A stretch of 64,000 nucleotides of DNA from Astrocystis sublimbata (taxonomy: Eukaryota > Ascomycota > Sordariomycetes > Xylariales > Xylariaceae), in NCBI GenBank assembly GCA_022453515.1, contig JAJNNY010000014.1:372001-436000 (forward strand), in the 5' to 3' direction. A program made the position numbers and the translations under genes. The first letter of the stretch is position 1. Every line of letters begins with the position of its first letter. The notes beneath the pieces are model-generated. The model did not search any database. It saw only the letters and a program-made list of their open reading frames with translations, and was not told the DNA's origin. Shown here piece after piece: positions 49,092 to 60,114 of the stretch.

Positions 49092-51085
49092 CCACGGTAC
49101 GGCGCACCGAATCGCAGCGCAGGATCACCAGTATCGTCCAGCTGTGTGGGGGTTGAAATTGACAGAAGCAAAACAGAGCGAGGGCCCCGCGATGATGGAA
49201 AATGAGGGAGAGGATGAGGGAGGCTCTGGGCGAAGCAGGATATCGCGACACGTGTTATACTCACTTATACGGAAGAGCAGCGATGAAGTCGGCAAGCTCG
49301 TATAATTGCTCGGTCGTTCAGAATTGCCCCGCTTGGTCTTTTGTCGTTGTGGAACTTGGCGACTTGGGGATGAGCTTGCGGTCCAGTCTCTTTCTCCTGG
49401 AAAGTGCTCGGTCCGGATGACGGTGATTGCAATGTGGGATGAATACGAATGATGATAAAGGAGGGTAGACGCAGGCACAGCGAGTTTGGGTGAGCTTGGG
49501 CGTCTTTCAATAAGCGTACAGGGCCTTGATCTCGAAAAGCCAATGGGAGGTCGAAGTGTGGTGGTGTTGCCAGCGTCACAACATGTGTCAGCTGTTTGTC
49601 AACGGCGACTTCGTCAGCTGAGTTCGATCTCGGAGAGAGAAGCAAGCTGGCTTTGAGTGACTAGATGTCGGTCGATGGCCAGGTGATTGCTGGAGAAGAA
49701 GGAGAAGATAAGGTAGGCGGGCGCGGTGCGGCGTGGGAAGGGACGGCCGGCGATAAATAGCTAATTACTCTGCAGCTCTCGAAGGGAGGGATTGGTTCTC
49801 GTTCTCGTTCCCGCTCCCGTTCGGGCTCTGGTTCTTGTGCTGGATGGAGGGCTGTGGCTCTGCTGCGGGTTGGTGCGAGTGTGTCGGTGTCGGGATGGTT
49901 CAGATTGGTTGGTTGGCCTGATGTTCTGGTTGGCTCGATGGAGGGGCACTTAGACAGCAGCCTAGAGTGCCGTAGGTACGTAGCGCTACTAGGTACCGCC
50001 TGCAGCCTGCATCCATGGGCCGTACCTACTTCCCTCCCCTCCCATGGGTGCAGGCTGTGTGCAGCTAACAGCTACCTAAACCCAAGGGGCCAAGGACGTG
50101 CATGCGCCCAGTCTCTCTGGCTGTCTGGCTGGCTGGGCTGGACTGGCCAAGGCCCACGGCTGTTTGTTGTCCTAGGTAATTCTGGACTTAGTTCTGCTAG
50201 CAATTAAAGTATTTTAAACTTTTTTCTTCTCAACCCCTACCTTTACTGTAATGTCAACCAGCCGCAAACCTGCATGTGACCGCCACATACCCGCAACAAT
50301 AAGATCCTTCATCACAACCTTCCTCATTTCCACATCCCGCTTCCCACCAACGAATAAACTGCTTGGGGTTGCTCGCCTACCCTTTGTGATGACGCCCATG
50401 GTAACACAAATCTCAAGTCGTATGCTCCGCGTCATGTACTTCCCGCCATGCATACCTTACTCGGGTAGGCGTCTGTATCTAGTCGTACATTGTGCGCACA
50501 CCCATGGCATGGACTAGGGAGGGACTGGGCTGGCGATGAATATGCGTCCCTAGCATGCCTAGTACGCCGTATCAAAATGCACGCATATGATTACTGTAGT
50601 TAGTCCAAGTTGGCATTGTTGGAACTCGGTTGCTGCCAGGTCTGCCAGCTGCGTTGCTTCTTCAATACAGGCTCGTGAACATACAGAGCATAGTCCTACT
50701 CGTAGACTAGACTTATTTTTCGATCTAGCTCAGCTTTACACGTGCTGCGATCTCTTGTAATTGAGGCATCTATCTTCTCTCGCAGCTGGTGCTTGTCATT
50801 TACAACTGCATGGTAAAAATCTGAGTAATGGTGGTATGTATGTCTCGACGCTGTCAACTCGTTTCTGAGTCGCAAACTAACAAGTGGATACCGCAAGATG
50901 GGATGACTCTAATCTAGGAACAGACATAGTGCAGATCAAGCTACTCGAACTGCATGGGCCGAGATGGGAAAAGCGGGCAGACCCCATGTCATACCGTCAG
51001 ACCACTTACATTAGGTAATATCTACAGTCCGCAGCTATCGTGTCTCAGCCACAATATGTCCTTGATCGATGCGGTCAAACAATTC

Positions 51086-51105
51086 AAAAAAAAAAAAAAA
51101 AAAAA
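51086..51105. repeat. Homopolymer A20
   Basis: Twenty consecutive A on the plus strand in non-coding sequence. Confidence 0.95.
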
Positions 51106-52036
51106 CCCAAGATATATGTCAGAAACGTGAGCAGACTGTAGAACATATTCGATCCGTCGTTTTAGGTTAGCAGGCGGCCGAGTACCAACAGGAAAACGTC
51201 GTATTAAGAGTCTCAATATCAAACTGTCCAACATGAACCATCGTCAATTTCGACATAGCTTGACTCGCGTAAGCACGTCGGTGCATCCATTAGTGAACGA
51301 CCTGGAGGCCAGCTCGAGGCCAGGATAGGGTCGGCTTCGTGCCGGCAGTGATAGCGCCGCATTAAGTCCAATATAGCGTGACGGAACCGACACAGTCCCG
51401 GTAGTCTACACTAGCTCTCTCGACTAACACAGCGTGTAAGTGGTGCCAATGTGTGTTTGTCGCGGACGTCGGCGTCTATCTCTCGGGGCAGCTTCCGTTG
51501 GTTCTGTTTGCTTGGGGTAATGCATCATGATCAACTGTCATGTCTCGAGCTCGTGACCTGTTATTGATGAATACGTAGCCCATATACTCTATAACCTGGT
51601 CTGAAACCCCTGTTGTGCATGATGCGGCCTGCGATGCAGGCACCTTCACCAACATCCATCCGCGGCCGGCATAGTGACCTCTGCAAGGTACTGTTATCTC
51701 CAGGCTGCATTGCAGGCGCACAATGCAAGGGATATACATTACTATATGGCGAGGTACAGGTCGGTTGCACAGTACTACTCAGCATCCGAGATGTTCTTTC
51801 TATTCTGCTCATGGAATTGCTTCATCATGATTGGGGCTCCGTCCAAATCGATAGCCACGTTCGACTAGCGTCTTGCTCTGCATTTCAAGGGAAACACACG
51901 AAATCGCACCTGTCTCTTTCGTCGATGCAATATTCCTGTTCTATTTCATCTTCCAAAAGGCATTTGCAAGTTGATTACCTGGCTCGCGCATGAGAAGTTA
52001 ATGCTGCGGATGAACCTTTCTCTGAATTGGACTACA

Positions 52037-53496
52037 TTATACTATATACGTCTTACGCGCACAATCTAATACCAACCGTTTCTCTTGAATAACTGCAATG
52101 CCAACCCGACGACAAGCCAACTTCTTCTCCAGTTTTTTAGGTCTCATTGTAGGCGTTACGAGAATGCCATATCTGTAAGAGCCAACCAACCTGTCCGAGT
52201 CCAGTAGGTTGTTTCTGTGTGCGGGGTCAATAATCCGGCCAAAGCTCACGAAGCGAAATTCTCTTAAATCTTGTTTATGCTCGTGATCATGTAGAGACTC
52301 GCGATCCTGCTCCCATTCATTCGGCTTCATCCACGTTTTCAGGTCTTCAGGTGAGGAACGGGGTGAAGTGGTCGAGGTGATGTGGGACCACGAGGGGTAA
52401 TCGCAGGTATCATATCGTGTCTTGCCAACAACCTCACCTGTCATGTCAGAATGCGACAGTTCCTATCTTCGCACACGTCAAGACAGCAGCTTGCTTCTAT
52501 CCGAGATGATAACGCCGACAACAAAAACCACCGATCATCTAAAAGTTCATTTAGCAATGCAAATTCGAATTCAGATAACCAATCCATGGCGGAGCCCATG
52601 ATTGTGAGATGTGTGACTGGGCCTGCGAGAGACATCCAGGACCATGAAGGCACTTTTATATCATTACCGAATGAAATCGGTTTCAGTGAAGCTGTTTCCC
52701 GCATCCACATCAATGTATGGCGAAATTATTGATCCTGAATGAGAATGCTGTATACACTTGAAGTGCCGAGATGATGTGCCAATGATTGCGGGTGGTCGAT
52801 CCTTCAGCTTTGTCAACTGTAGCCCATAGTATCTTCATACACATCTTTGAGCAGTTCTCCAAAATCGAAGTTGCTTGAGGCCTCGGTATCGGGCCTTGGA
52901 ACCGGATGATCAGATCGTGACGTTGGATCTTGAGAGGACTCATCATCTGGGGTCCTCACAATGTAGAGAGGAATCACACTGCAGGTATGTTAAACGGTGC
53001 GTGAAATACAATGTGCGACGTGACTAGGGTTGTGTAGAAAGCCATTATTACAGCCCCGAGCGTATGTCGCTGGAATTGTGCAATACGCACAGCTGTATAT
53101 TTTTTCCATCAGCGCTGATTCGCGATGTCAATTCTCGCGACTGTGCTATATTATGCAGAGAGATCAATCCAGGGGTATTAGATCCCAAGAGCACGGGTAA
53201 GCAAGACTATACCTCGAAACGTTTGCGGCAATTCGTAGACTTTTATACCGTTGCAGAGAGTTTTCAAGTTCTTTATAGTTGCTTTCAAGAAAGTTGACTC
53301 TCCCAGCGGTTTGGAAGTTCCAGATATGTCTCTCATTCCCCCTTGCTGATGTGGAGTTTTATACAATCAGCCTCCCTACATCCCGTATTCGTGTCGGAAA
53401 TGAAGCAGAGAACGACTGCGCATGTTCACTCGACACCTCATCGCAGTGTCTAAGCCATTGCTTGATCATGGCAAAGCGGTGTTTGGTTTCTCGTCT
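52037..53496 (-). pseudogene. Decayed HET (heterokaryon incompatibility) domain gene
   Basis: Pieces of a HET-domain protein occur in the correct order on the minus strand but in different frames. 53496-53375 reads MIKQWLRHCDE ... FPTRIRDVG, the usual segment before the HET domain. 53366-53181 reads GTSKPLGESTFL ... LPQTFRGIVLLTRALGI, then a stop (TAA at 53180-53178) followed by YPWIDLS, where intact proteins have a continuous GIRYLWIDSL. Near 52820-52770 a third piece reads LQLTKLKDRPPAIIGTSS, the post-HET segment. 52713-52600 gives WMRETAS and VPSWSWMSLAGPV. 52444-52037 encodes a typical C-terminal tail with GILVTPT and RRVGIAVIQEK. At least two stops or frameshifts fall in the most conserved block and are not explained by introns with good splice sites. 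Intact members trigger cell death on fusion with incompatible strains; this copy looks inactive. Confidence 0.72.
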
Positions 53497-54673
53497 AGGG
53501 ATGATCAGGAACGGGTCAGACCACACCTTCGCCCGACCTGATTGTTATTTTAACTTCATATTCCCGAGTCCTCTGGAGGTTGTCGAGGTGTGAGAAGGTG
53601 TTATTCCCAGAGCGTCATATATGGTATCCCGTGTTATCCCTTTCAACTGCCATTTCAACCCCAACACTTCAAAAGTGTACTTATCAGCTCGAATCCTATT
53701 AACACATGTCCAAATAATGAATGAAGTAAGATCTGAGCTCCATACTTTTTTGATTGGGAGTATTTTGTATGCGCGCATTATTGTTTCTTCCAATGTTGCC
53801 AAGCCGAATATCTGGGTGCAGCGACCAAATGATCCGACATCCATGATTGTTACTGACCTTGTATGCAGTGTACGCACATAATTCATAGGCCAGTTTCTCT
53901 GAAAATCTACCTCAGTGTAGGCCTTTGCAATAGGGTTTATTGCAAGGAAATTGCTTGGAGGTCATAGGTACTCGGGATGTCAGGTACCCAATAAACGGTG
54001 CTTATCTACACCACTCCTCGACAACCACACGAGCCTCAAGCCTGATCCTCGCCGTCAGGATTCAATCCACATCCCGAGGGGCGGGGGCGAGCAAATTGCC
54101 CCGCAGATACGATCTATTGATTCAGACCATCCCATCAAGTTCAAACAATTTCAGTGTGAACACACCGCTACACAAGACGGAGAGGCTGACGCCTCAAAGC
54201 CTTCATGAATCCTTACCGATAAGCAACCTCCCCGTCGCTCTATTTGCTGCATCTCAATACGTTTCAATCATCCCATTCGTTGCCTTTTCACTACTTACAA
54301 TACGTTTGGTCAGTGCTATGACAACGCAGGCAATATATCCCGAAACACTCCGAACAAGACTTACTATCGACATTTGAATTCAGCAGCGTAGCATTGCATA
54401 CATAAAAGTGGTCGCCTTTGCACCCAGACAGCTCCGTAGTAGAATATAATTGGCTATATCGTGCAGCTGAGCCTATGTGGCTGCATCTAGCCCCATGAAT
54501 ATGTTGTAAAGTGCACTTTTGAGGCTGAAAACAGCAAAGTTCCAGATTAAACGTAGGATTGTGGTATGCCGCTCGAGGTTGGAAGATAACCAGACCCATC
54601 GCATACATATTTCAGATAGTGGGACATTTCCCAAGCCAGATTCCATAGTTGCTTCCACTGACATTGTTTACCC
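53497..54673. other. Region between the HET relic and the WSC gene
   Basis: A minus-strand frame at 53886-53545 (113 codons) may be a further N-terminal piece of the HET relic but shows no diagnostic motif. The region immediately upstream of the WSC gene should contain its missing 5' exon(s); I could not identify them. Confidence 0.4.
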
Positions 54674-55372
54674 ATGGAGCCGAGTTCTAAAACCTACAAC
54701 ACGAGGCCATCGTCACAACGCAACTCTCCATTCAACCTCATCCAGGATGGGCTCGCCAACAGCAACAGCCGCGGGTTCTTGGCCGCACATGGCCGCACCA
54801 TGCTAGAATATGAACAGAACAGTCCGGAAGACTGTTGCAATTACTGCTCTGGGGTCAGCCCGAGTTACTCTTACTGCGGCGTCGAATTTGGATACCAGTG
54901 CTTCTGCGGCAGCACCCTCAAAGGCGCCCGGCTCGCCGGGGACGAGCACTGCAGTTCGTCTTGCGCTGGTTCGTCGGGCCAGCAATGCGGTGCGGCGTAT
55001 TTCATGAACCTCTACAGCGCAACGGTATTCGCGGAGGCCACGACAGGCGCCGCCCCAACATCGTCGACCTCGGCGGTATTGCCAACCCCAACCTCAACAG
55101 TGTCGTCGACCTCGTCTTCCAGTCCCAGTTCCGGAGGTCTCAGTGCAGGGGCGATTGCCGGCATTGCAATCGGGGCCCTGGTGGGCCTTGGCTGTGTAGT
55201 GTTGATGTTATCTTGCAAGTGGGTGAGACGTCGCCGTCGGGCCGGAGTCTTGTCGGTGCATCCGGAATCCAACGGGGCCGCGGGGATGCAGCATTACACT
55301 CCCGCACATCATCACGACTCAAAGACCGTTGAAATGCACGCGCAACCAGTTATCAGAGCCGAGCTAGATTGA
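54674..55372 (+). CDS. WSC-domain cell-surface protein, N-terminus incomplete in this model
   Basis: Final coding segment of 232 codons. The WSC carbohydrate-binding fold is recognisable: GRTMLEYEQNSPEDCCNYC, then YCGVEFGYQCFCGS, DEHCSSSCAGSSGQQCG and YFMNLYSA, with the cysteines expected of the second and later parts of the domain. A Ser/Thr-rich stalk (about residues 125-155) leads to one membrane helix, LSAGAIAGIAIGALVGLGCVV, followed by a basic stop-transfer RRRRR and a cytoplasmic tail of about 45 residues. This is the layout of Wsc-type wall-stress sensors. However, the ATG at 54674 is not followed by a signal peptide, and the first WSC strand (GC motif) is missing, so an upstream exon is probably absent from the model or has been lost. 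Gene identity is moderately sure; the 5' end is not. Confidence 0.65.
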   Translation: MEPSSKTYNTRPSSQRNSPFNLIQDGLANSNSRGFLAAHGRTMLEYEQNSPEDCCNYCSGVSPSYSYCGVEFGYQCFCGSTLKGARLAGDEHCSSSCAGSSGQQCGAAYFMNLYSATVFAEATTGAAPTSSTSAVLPTPTSTVSSTSSSSPSSGGLSAGAIAGIAIGALVGLGCVVLMLSCKWVRRRRRAGVLSVHPESNGAAGMQHYTPAHHHDSKTVEMHAQPVIRAELD

Positions 55373-57715
55373 CGAAACTGAAAATCGACCTTGCTTGGGT
55401 ACAGAGGAGGGCGACTTGATATCTCCAAGTCATTCCGTGCAATAGGTATATACTTTACTGATGCAGTTTTATTGATTAGGTACCTAACCTACTGTAAGTA
55501 TGTAGGTCTACTTATTCTCAAGTGCAAGCAAATGGATGTAATCCTGTTTTTATTCCTATAGCTATGACCTCATGGTACCTCTCAATGAGCGACATGCTTG
55601 TAAAATTGAGCAGCATTGCGTTGCAGGGCGGGCTTCAACTTCACTGCGCAGGAAGCAGGCTCTTAAGTGCATTGAATGAGTGATGTGATATGATGAAGAA
55701 CACGAAATGAAGTGGTCGCACACGAGGCAAGACGCACGCCGTGATACTGATAGCGACATCCGACAGCGACATTCGCCGTGGGAGTGCAATCAATACCAAG
55801 TTCTTTTCACATCTAGCTCGCCTCAATCTAAGGTCTGTCTGTCTTCAGGTGCAAATCACAGAAGCATACACAGAGCAATTTCAGATGGGAAAGCGAAAGC
55901 TGGCAATCAAAAACCGCAAAGACTTTGATTGGGGGTATGATGTAGCCTCGTCTCCATGCACCCTGGCCTTGGAGGCGTGAGGAAGCACGGGTGTTTGGTA
56001 ATTGACGGGCTCGATCAATCTCGGCACGAGAAGATAATCCTTCAGCAAATGAACATGGGAGAAAAAGTCCAGAGCTGTACACACTAATGCCGTTTCAATG
56101 GGTCACGAGTATCTACGAGATAGAAGAAACGTCAAGCATGAAGCTTGACGACGACGGGGTCGGCAAGACTTGGGCGTCAGTCAATCGATGCGCGTGGATG
56201 ACGATAGAGCTGAACACGACGAGATAGGCCTTCAGTATTGAATCATTCAAGCAAGTATGTAGACGCATGATGAATACAGGACAGCTATGGAAATGGACTG
56301 GATGCAACAGGGCGCACGGGAAGATGATTCTTCTTCACCACGGATGACAAGCAAACGATGGCAATGAAAAAAGAAGGGGATAAAAGCCTGTCAGACTTCC
56401 ACCGAAGCCCACCCCGGCCGCGCGCCCGAAGGCAAGACCGCGGATCGGGGTCGAGATCATCACCACTCTCTATACAGCCGATGCTCAAGGCACCGACCGC
56501 CATCCTTGCGGACAGTTCGAAAGTAAAGGGAACCAGTATTCCAAAGGAATGGTGGAACCCCGATTGAGTTGGGTTTTTCACTCTAGGGCGACGGGGATTT
56601 TCGTTCATCAACCAGGGTGGGATCTGTGGCTCCTTTAGGGAACACAGAGTGGGACGAATACTATAGAAATGATTCTCTGAAGTCTGGATAGGGAAGAAAT
56701 GGTCAGTCGGGTGTTGCGGGAGATGCACTCGGATTGCTGTGGAAGGCAGTGTGAGTGTAGGGGTGGAGGTGTGAACTCACATTGTCGTGTAAAGAAGAAA
56801 AGAAAAAGAGAGGGAAGAGTGGGAGGGCAGCGAGCCTTATATAGGCATTTCGCCAGGGCCTGCAGGGCGGTGTGGGGCAACTTTTTCGATTCACTGCCGG
56901 CAGAATTCAAGCTGCCTTGGTGGGGCACGAGTGCGGCAGCCTGCAGGTCACCGCACCAGGCTGGGCGGTGAATGCCTAGCGCCCAATCACTGCAACCTGC
57001 TGCAGGGGTGTTTGCTGCCATTCGGAAATTTTCTTTGGCCAAGTAACGCCTATGAGCCAATCAGATCAGATGAGATTTTGTTCGCTCCCAGCCCAATATC
57101 AATCTGCTCCATTGACCAACAGAGTTTTTCATGTGGATGAGGCTGGGACCTAGATTAGTGAGGAGAATAGCACCAATCCAGTGCTGAAATACCGCAACAC
57201 TTGGCTGCTTGTTCGCTAGTTACTTGGACTATCAAGTTGCAAGCCAGACGATTTGGCACCTTGGTTTTGCAGCTGCATGATACGAGTAGATATCCTTCAT
57301 GACCTGGTTGGAGGGCTACCTACTGGCACTGTCCGGTAATATCGTAGTGGACGCCTGATCAAGAGGTAGCGTATTGCTAATATGTACGGTTAGGTACTAT
57401 GTATCGATGCCTCGTATCGTGATTTTGACTTCGCAGCAGCTCCATGCAAGCCACGTAAGAGAAGCAACATCATCATCATGGGGGCATACAGATAGCTGCA
57501 AATACATACGTGTGCTTGATAGTGATTCACTGCTGCAAGTTGATAGCGATTTATTTCAATTTCAAATCACTTATGCATACCTCATCAGTAATTCTCGAAG
57601 CAGGCAGACTGCTAATGGCAAGACTTGGCAAGATTGAATGAGAATTCGATATTTACATAGTAACCACAGTAGTATCTAGATTTATTTTTGCCGAGTGGGC
57701 TGGAGACCGGTTCAT
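55373..57715. other. Gene-poor intergenic region (about 2.3 kb)
   Basis: Downstream sequence of two convergent genes (WSC on plus, xanthine dioxygenase on minus). No coding region, RNA gene or mobile element is recognised. Confidence 0.5.
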
Positions 57716-58983
57716 CTAAGCACCAGCCGGCAAAGGCCCTTCAGGAAACTGACTCGCCGCAATATTGCACTGTCTGAACAACCTGACCTCGTCCTCGGCA
57801 AACGCACCCACAACACTGTGCAAGACGCCGCGGTTATGGAACAGCACAAGGTCGCCCTGCTGCCAGTCGTGCGCGTAGACGTAACTCGGCGCAATAGCCG
57901 GGCGCTGCAGCCGATGCACGATCTCGCGCACCTCGGCCAGATCATCAATCATGGAGCCGTCTTCTAGATGCAGTTTTCGCACGGCCGAGGGATGGACCTG
58001 CAGTGCCAGTTTCCCAGTTACAGGGTTCCGCCAGCAGAGAGGCAGGATCTGGATCTCCTCTTGAGTATGAGGCGGCAGCTCCTCGATAGGCACTTCGAGA
58101 CCCTGCGAGAGGAGTCCGAGTCCGTCGGAGCGTGATTTGGCCGAGCTCATCCATACGTAGGGATGCGGCGCGTACTCGACTTTGGCGCCGCGCACGAAGG
58201 CTTTGTCTACGTCGGACAGGATATCGTACATTGTATACCCCGACACAAAGGCTGTCGTGCCGAGCGGGACGTCGAGCGCGTCGCCTGTGCCGTCGTCGTA
58301 GCGGCAGGTCTGGCGCCGTCCGCCGGGCACTTGCACGGCGAGGAGGGTCGTGACCATAGATGGCGCGAGCGCGCCGTATAAGGCGGCGTCAATGTGCCAT
58401 CTGTAGAACCGCGTGAAGTCGAGGTCCTCTTCTTCTGGGACGGTGGTGGCGTGGAAGGTCTTGTGGTGTGGGTGTCTTAGTTGGAAGTCTGTGAGACCTT
58501 CGTATGACGCTATACGTCCGTTTCCGATCACTTGTACCTGCGGCTGGTGTGGGATTGTCTTCAGGTCTGGGTGCAGGATGCTCCGCTTCGCATCAATTGT
58601 CTTGCCGTGGCCGTATGATGCACCGCCCGTGGGGTCGAAGTGCTGTGTGAGCTGGAATTGCGCCTTCGGCGAGACGTGTCCTTGGTTCTTGAACACGACT
58701 ACCTGATGCGTGAATAGTGCATTGCGTATCACGGCGAAATCGTCATCTGCAGACACGATGTCAGCTTGCTGACCTGTTGGTTAGGCGTATGGGGATACTC
58801 ACTCTAGGAGGTTACCGATTGATACGGGTGTTCTCCCTAATAGTAGATTCATCATGTCGCTGTAGCGTATCGAATATTCTTACCGCTTAGATTCTCAAGA
58901 TCGACATTGGTTGCCACTGCTCCGAAGTTGACTCCGGACTCCCTGGGTGACTGGAGCGGCTCCACGGTGATTTTGGACGTCAT
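57716..58983 (-). CDS. xanA: Alpha-ketoglutarate-dependent xanthine dioxygenase (XanA type, TauD family)
   Basis: Exons 58983-58884 and 58746-57716 give 376 residues; joining them reads VDLENLS-DDDFAVIRNALF, matching the family. The enzyme converts xanthine to uric acid using Fe(II), O2 and 2-oxoglutarate, letting fungi use xanthine as nitrogen source without molybdenum xanthine dehydrogenase. The iron ligands are H151 and D153 in YRWHIDAALY and H343 in FHNRGVLHSVVG; RLFRQC near the C-terminus supplies the 2-oxoglutarate-binding Arg. ILHPDLKTIPHQPQVQVIG and SYGHGKT are XanA-like rather than generic TauD. The enzyme is about the length of A. nidulans XanA (370). No targeting signal is seen. 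Three HGATAR sites lie upstream, consistent with nitrogen regulation. The 137-nt intron contains a possible 21-nt cassette (58836-58816). Confidence 0.9.
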
Positions 58984-60114
58984 GGTAGATTCAATTATGA
59001 TGGACCGATACTATGAGTTATTTCTTTGTTGCCTCTTATGCTGGAGTGTGTTGCAGAGTGATGATAGTCCTGCGCTTTATTTGCTGATTGGCGAAAAGAA
59101 CAGTTGCAGCCAGGAGAAGAACGTGATGTCGTTTATATATCTCGCCTTATCTGAAGGATTCCATGTTGCCCCGCGGAGCTATGTGTCACCGAGATAGGAG
59201 CCCGCCTTCGTCCGGGCGGCTCTTCGGAACGCCCCGCATCACAAGCAAATCAGCGACTTGCCTCGATGACGATCCCGGAGTCCGACGGAAATCTAGTACA
59301 TGCGCTACGTGAACGCTACCATCTATGTATATCGTTACCTCATATTTGCAATATTTATTTGTATCACGCTTCTCTGTATAAGAAATATTGGGTGCAAAAT
59401 TGCCAATCAATTCCGTAGCTATCTCAGATCACACAACTAAAACAAACTTCCTGTTACACGTTGCATGCACAGCTTACACTTTCAACACAGGCAGGTTGTA
59501 GTAATGCGAGTGTTTTCGATGGCCTTCTGCTCAGCTATAGTCTTTTTAAACTAGGTACAACAAATACGAAAGTGTATGTGAATAGTATATTCGACATAAG
59601 CCATAGATATCGTTCCAAACCCTGTTCTCTTCTCTTCTCCAATCACAAGTTTCAACAATAATTACAACAAGTCGAATGTAAAAGTCATACACACCATGTT
59701 ATCCCTTCATCTCAATAGGAGTGAGATGTCCTAAAAGGTTCTCACCCCATCCTAAGCTCTCGTGCCTCTTACTCCAAGACATGCTCAATAGCTCGTCCTT
59801 CCTGTACAATACATGATCGCAATTGGATTCCCCCCAATAGTTTTTTATTCCTCCGCATTCCGTTGATAAAAAAGAGCCGTGAAACCAAGCCGAACGCTCT
59901 ACCTAATTCGATCCCAATCCCATCCCCATCACATACATACCCTCCAATCTCCTACAAATCACCATCTCTATCCCCATCCAACCCCTCGTCATAACATATC
60001 ATATCATATCCAAACCCCTATCCCCGAGATACCCGTACTCTAACAAGTATGTACCCTATGTACTTTCGGCAAACCCCTATGTAAAACAAATATTTCACTT
60101 CACCCAATGGCAAC
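58984..60114. other. Intergenic between the xanthine dioxygenase and HMG-box genes
   Basis: Promoter of the xanthine dioxygenase gene (right of 58984) and 3' region of the HMG-box gene, which is C/A-rich and AT-rich in turn. No gene is recognised. Confidence 0.55.
59062..59197 (-). promoter_or_regulatory. Upstream region of the xanthine dioxygenase gene: three GATA sites and a TATA-like element
   Basis: HGATAR sequences lie at 59062-59067 (TGATAG, plus), 59147-59152 (TTATCT, i.e. AGATAA on minus) and 59192-59197 (AGATAG, plus). A TATATAT run lies at 59134-59140, about 155 nt upstream of the start codon. AreA/Nit2-type GATA factors control purine catabolic genes in Aspergillus and Neurospora; their action here is inferred. 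I saw no clear UaY palindrome. Confidence 0.4.

Larger units (their letters stand above)
48116..52036. other. Long gene-free region (about 3.9 kb) with short tandem repeats
   Basis: URA3 upstream region followed by sequence with no recognisable gene. It holds six CCCTTGC units (49023-49064), two AACTTGGCACC units (49070-49091), a CCTAGGTA palindrome at 50171-50178 and an A20 tract (51086-51105). Frames of up to 184 codons show no family resemblance. Confidence 0.5.

Noticed and set aside
48697..49251. 184-codon minus-strand frame upstream of URA3
   Set aside because: It runs through the CCCTTGC array, giving repetitive Gly/Lys/Gln residues, and has no family resemblance.
50950..51105. A20 tract as the tail of a retroposed LINE or processed gene copy
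   Set aside because: No target-site duplication, reverse transcriptase remnant or recognisable source gene beside it.
53545..53886. 113-codon minus-strand frame upstream of the HET relic
   Set aside because: May belong to the relic, but it carries no diagnostic HET motif, so it was not included in the pseudogene span.
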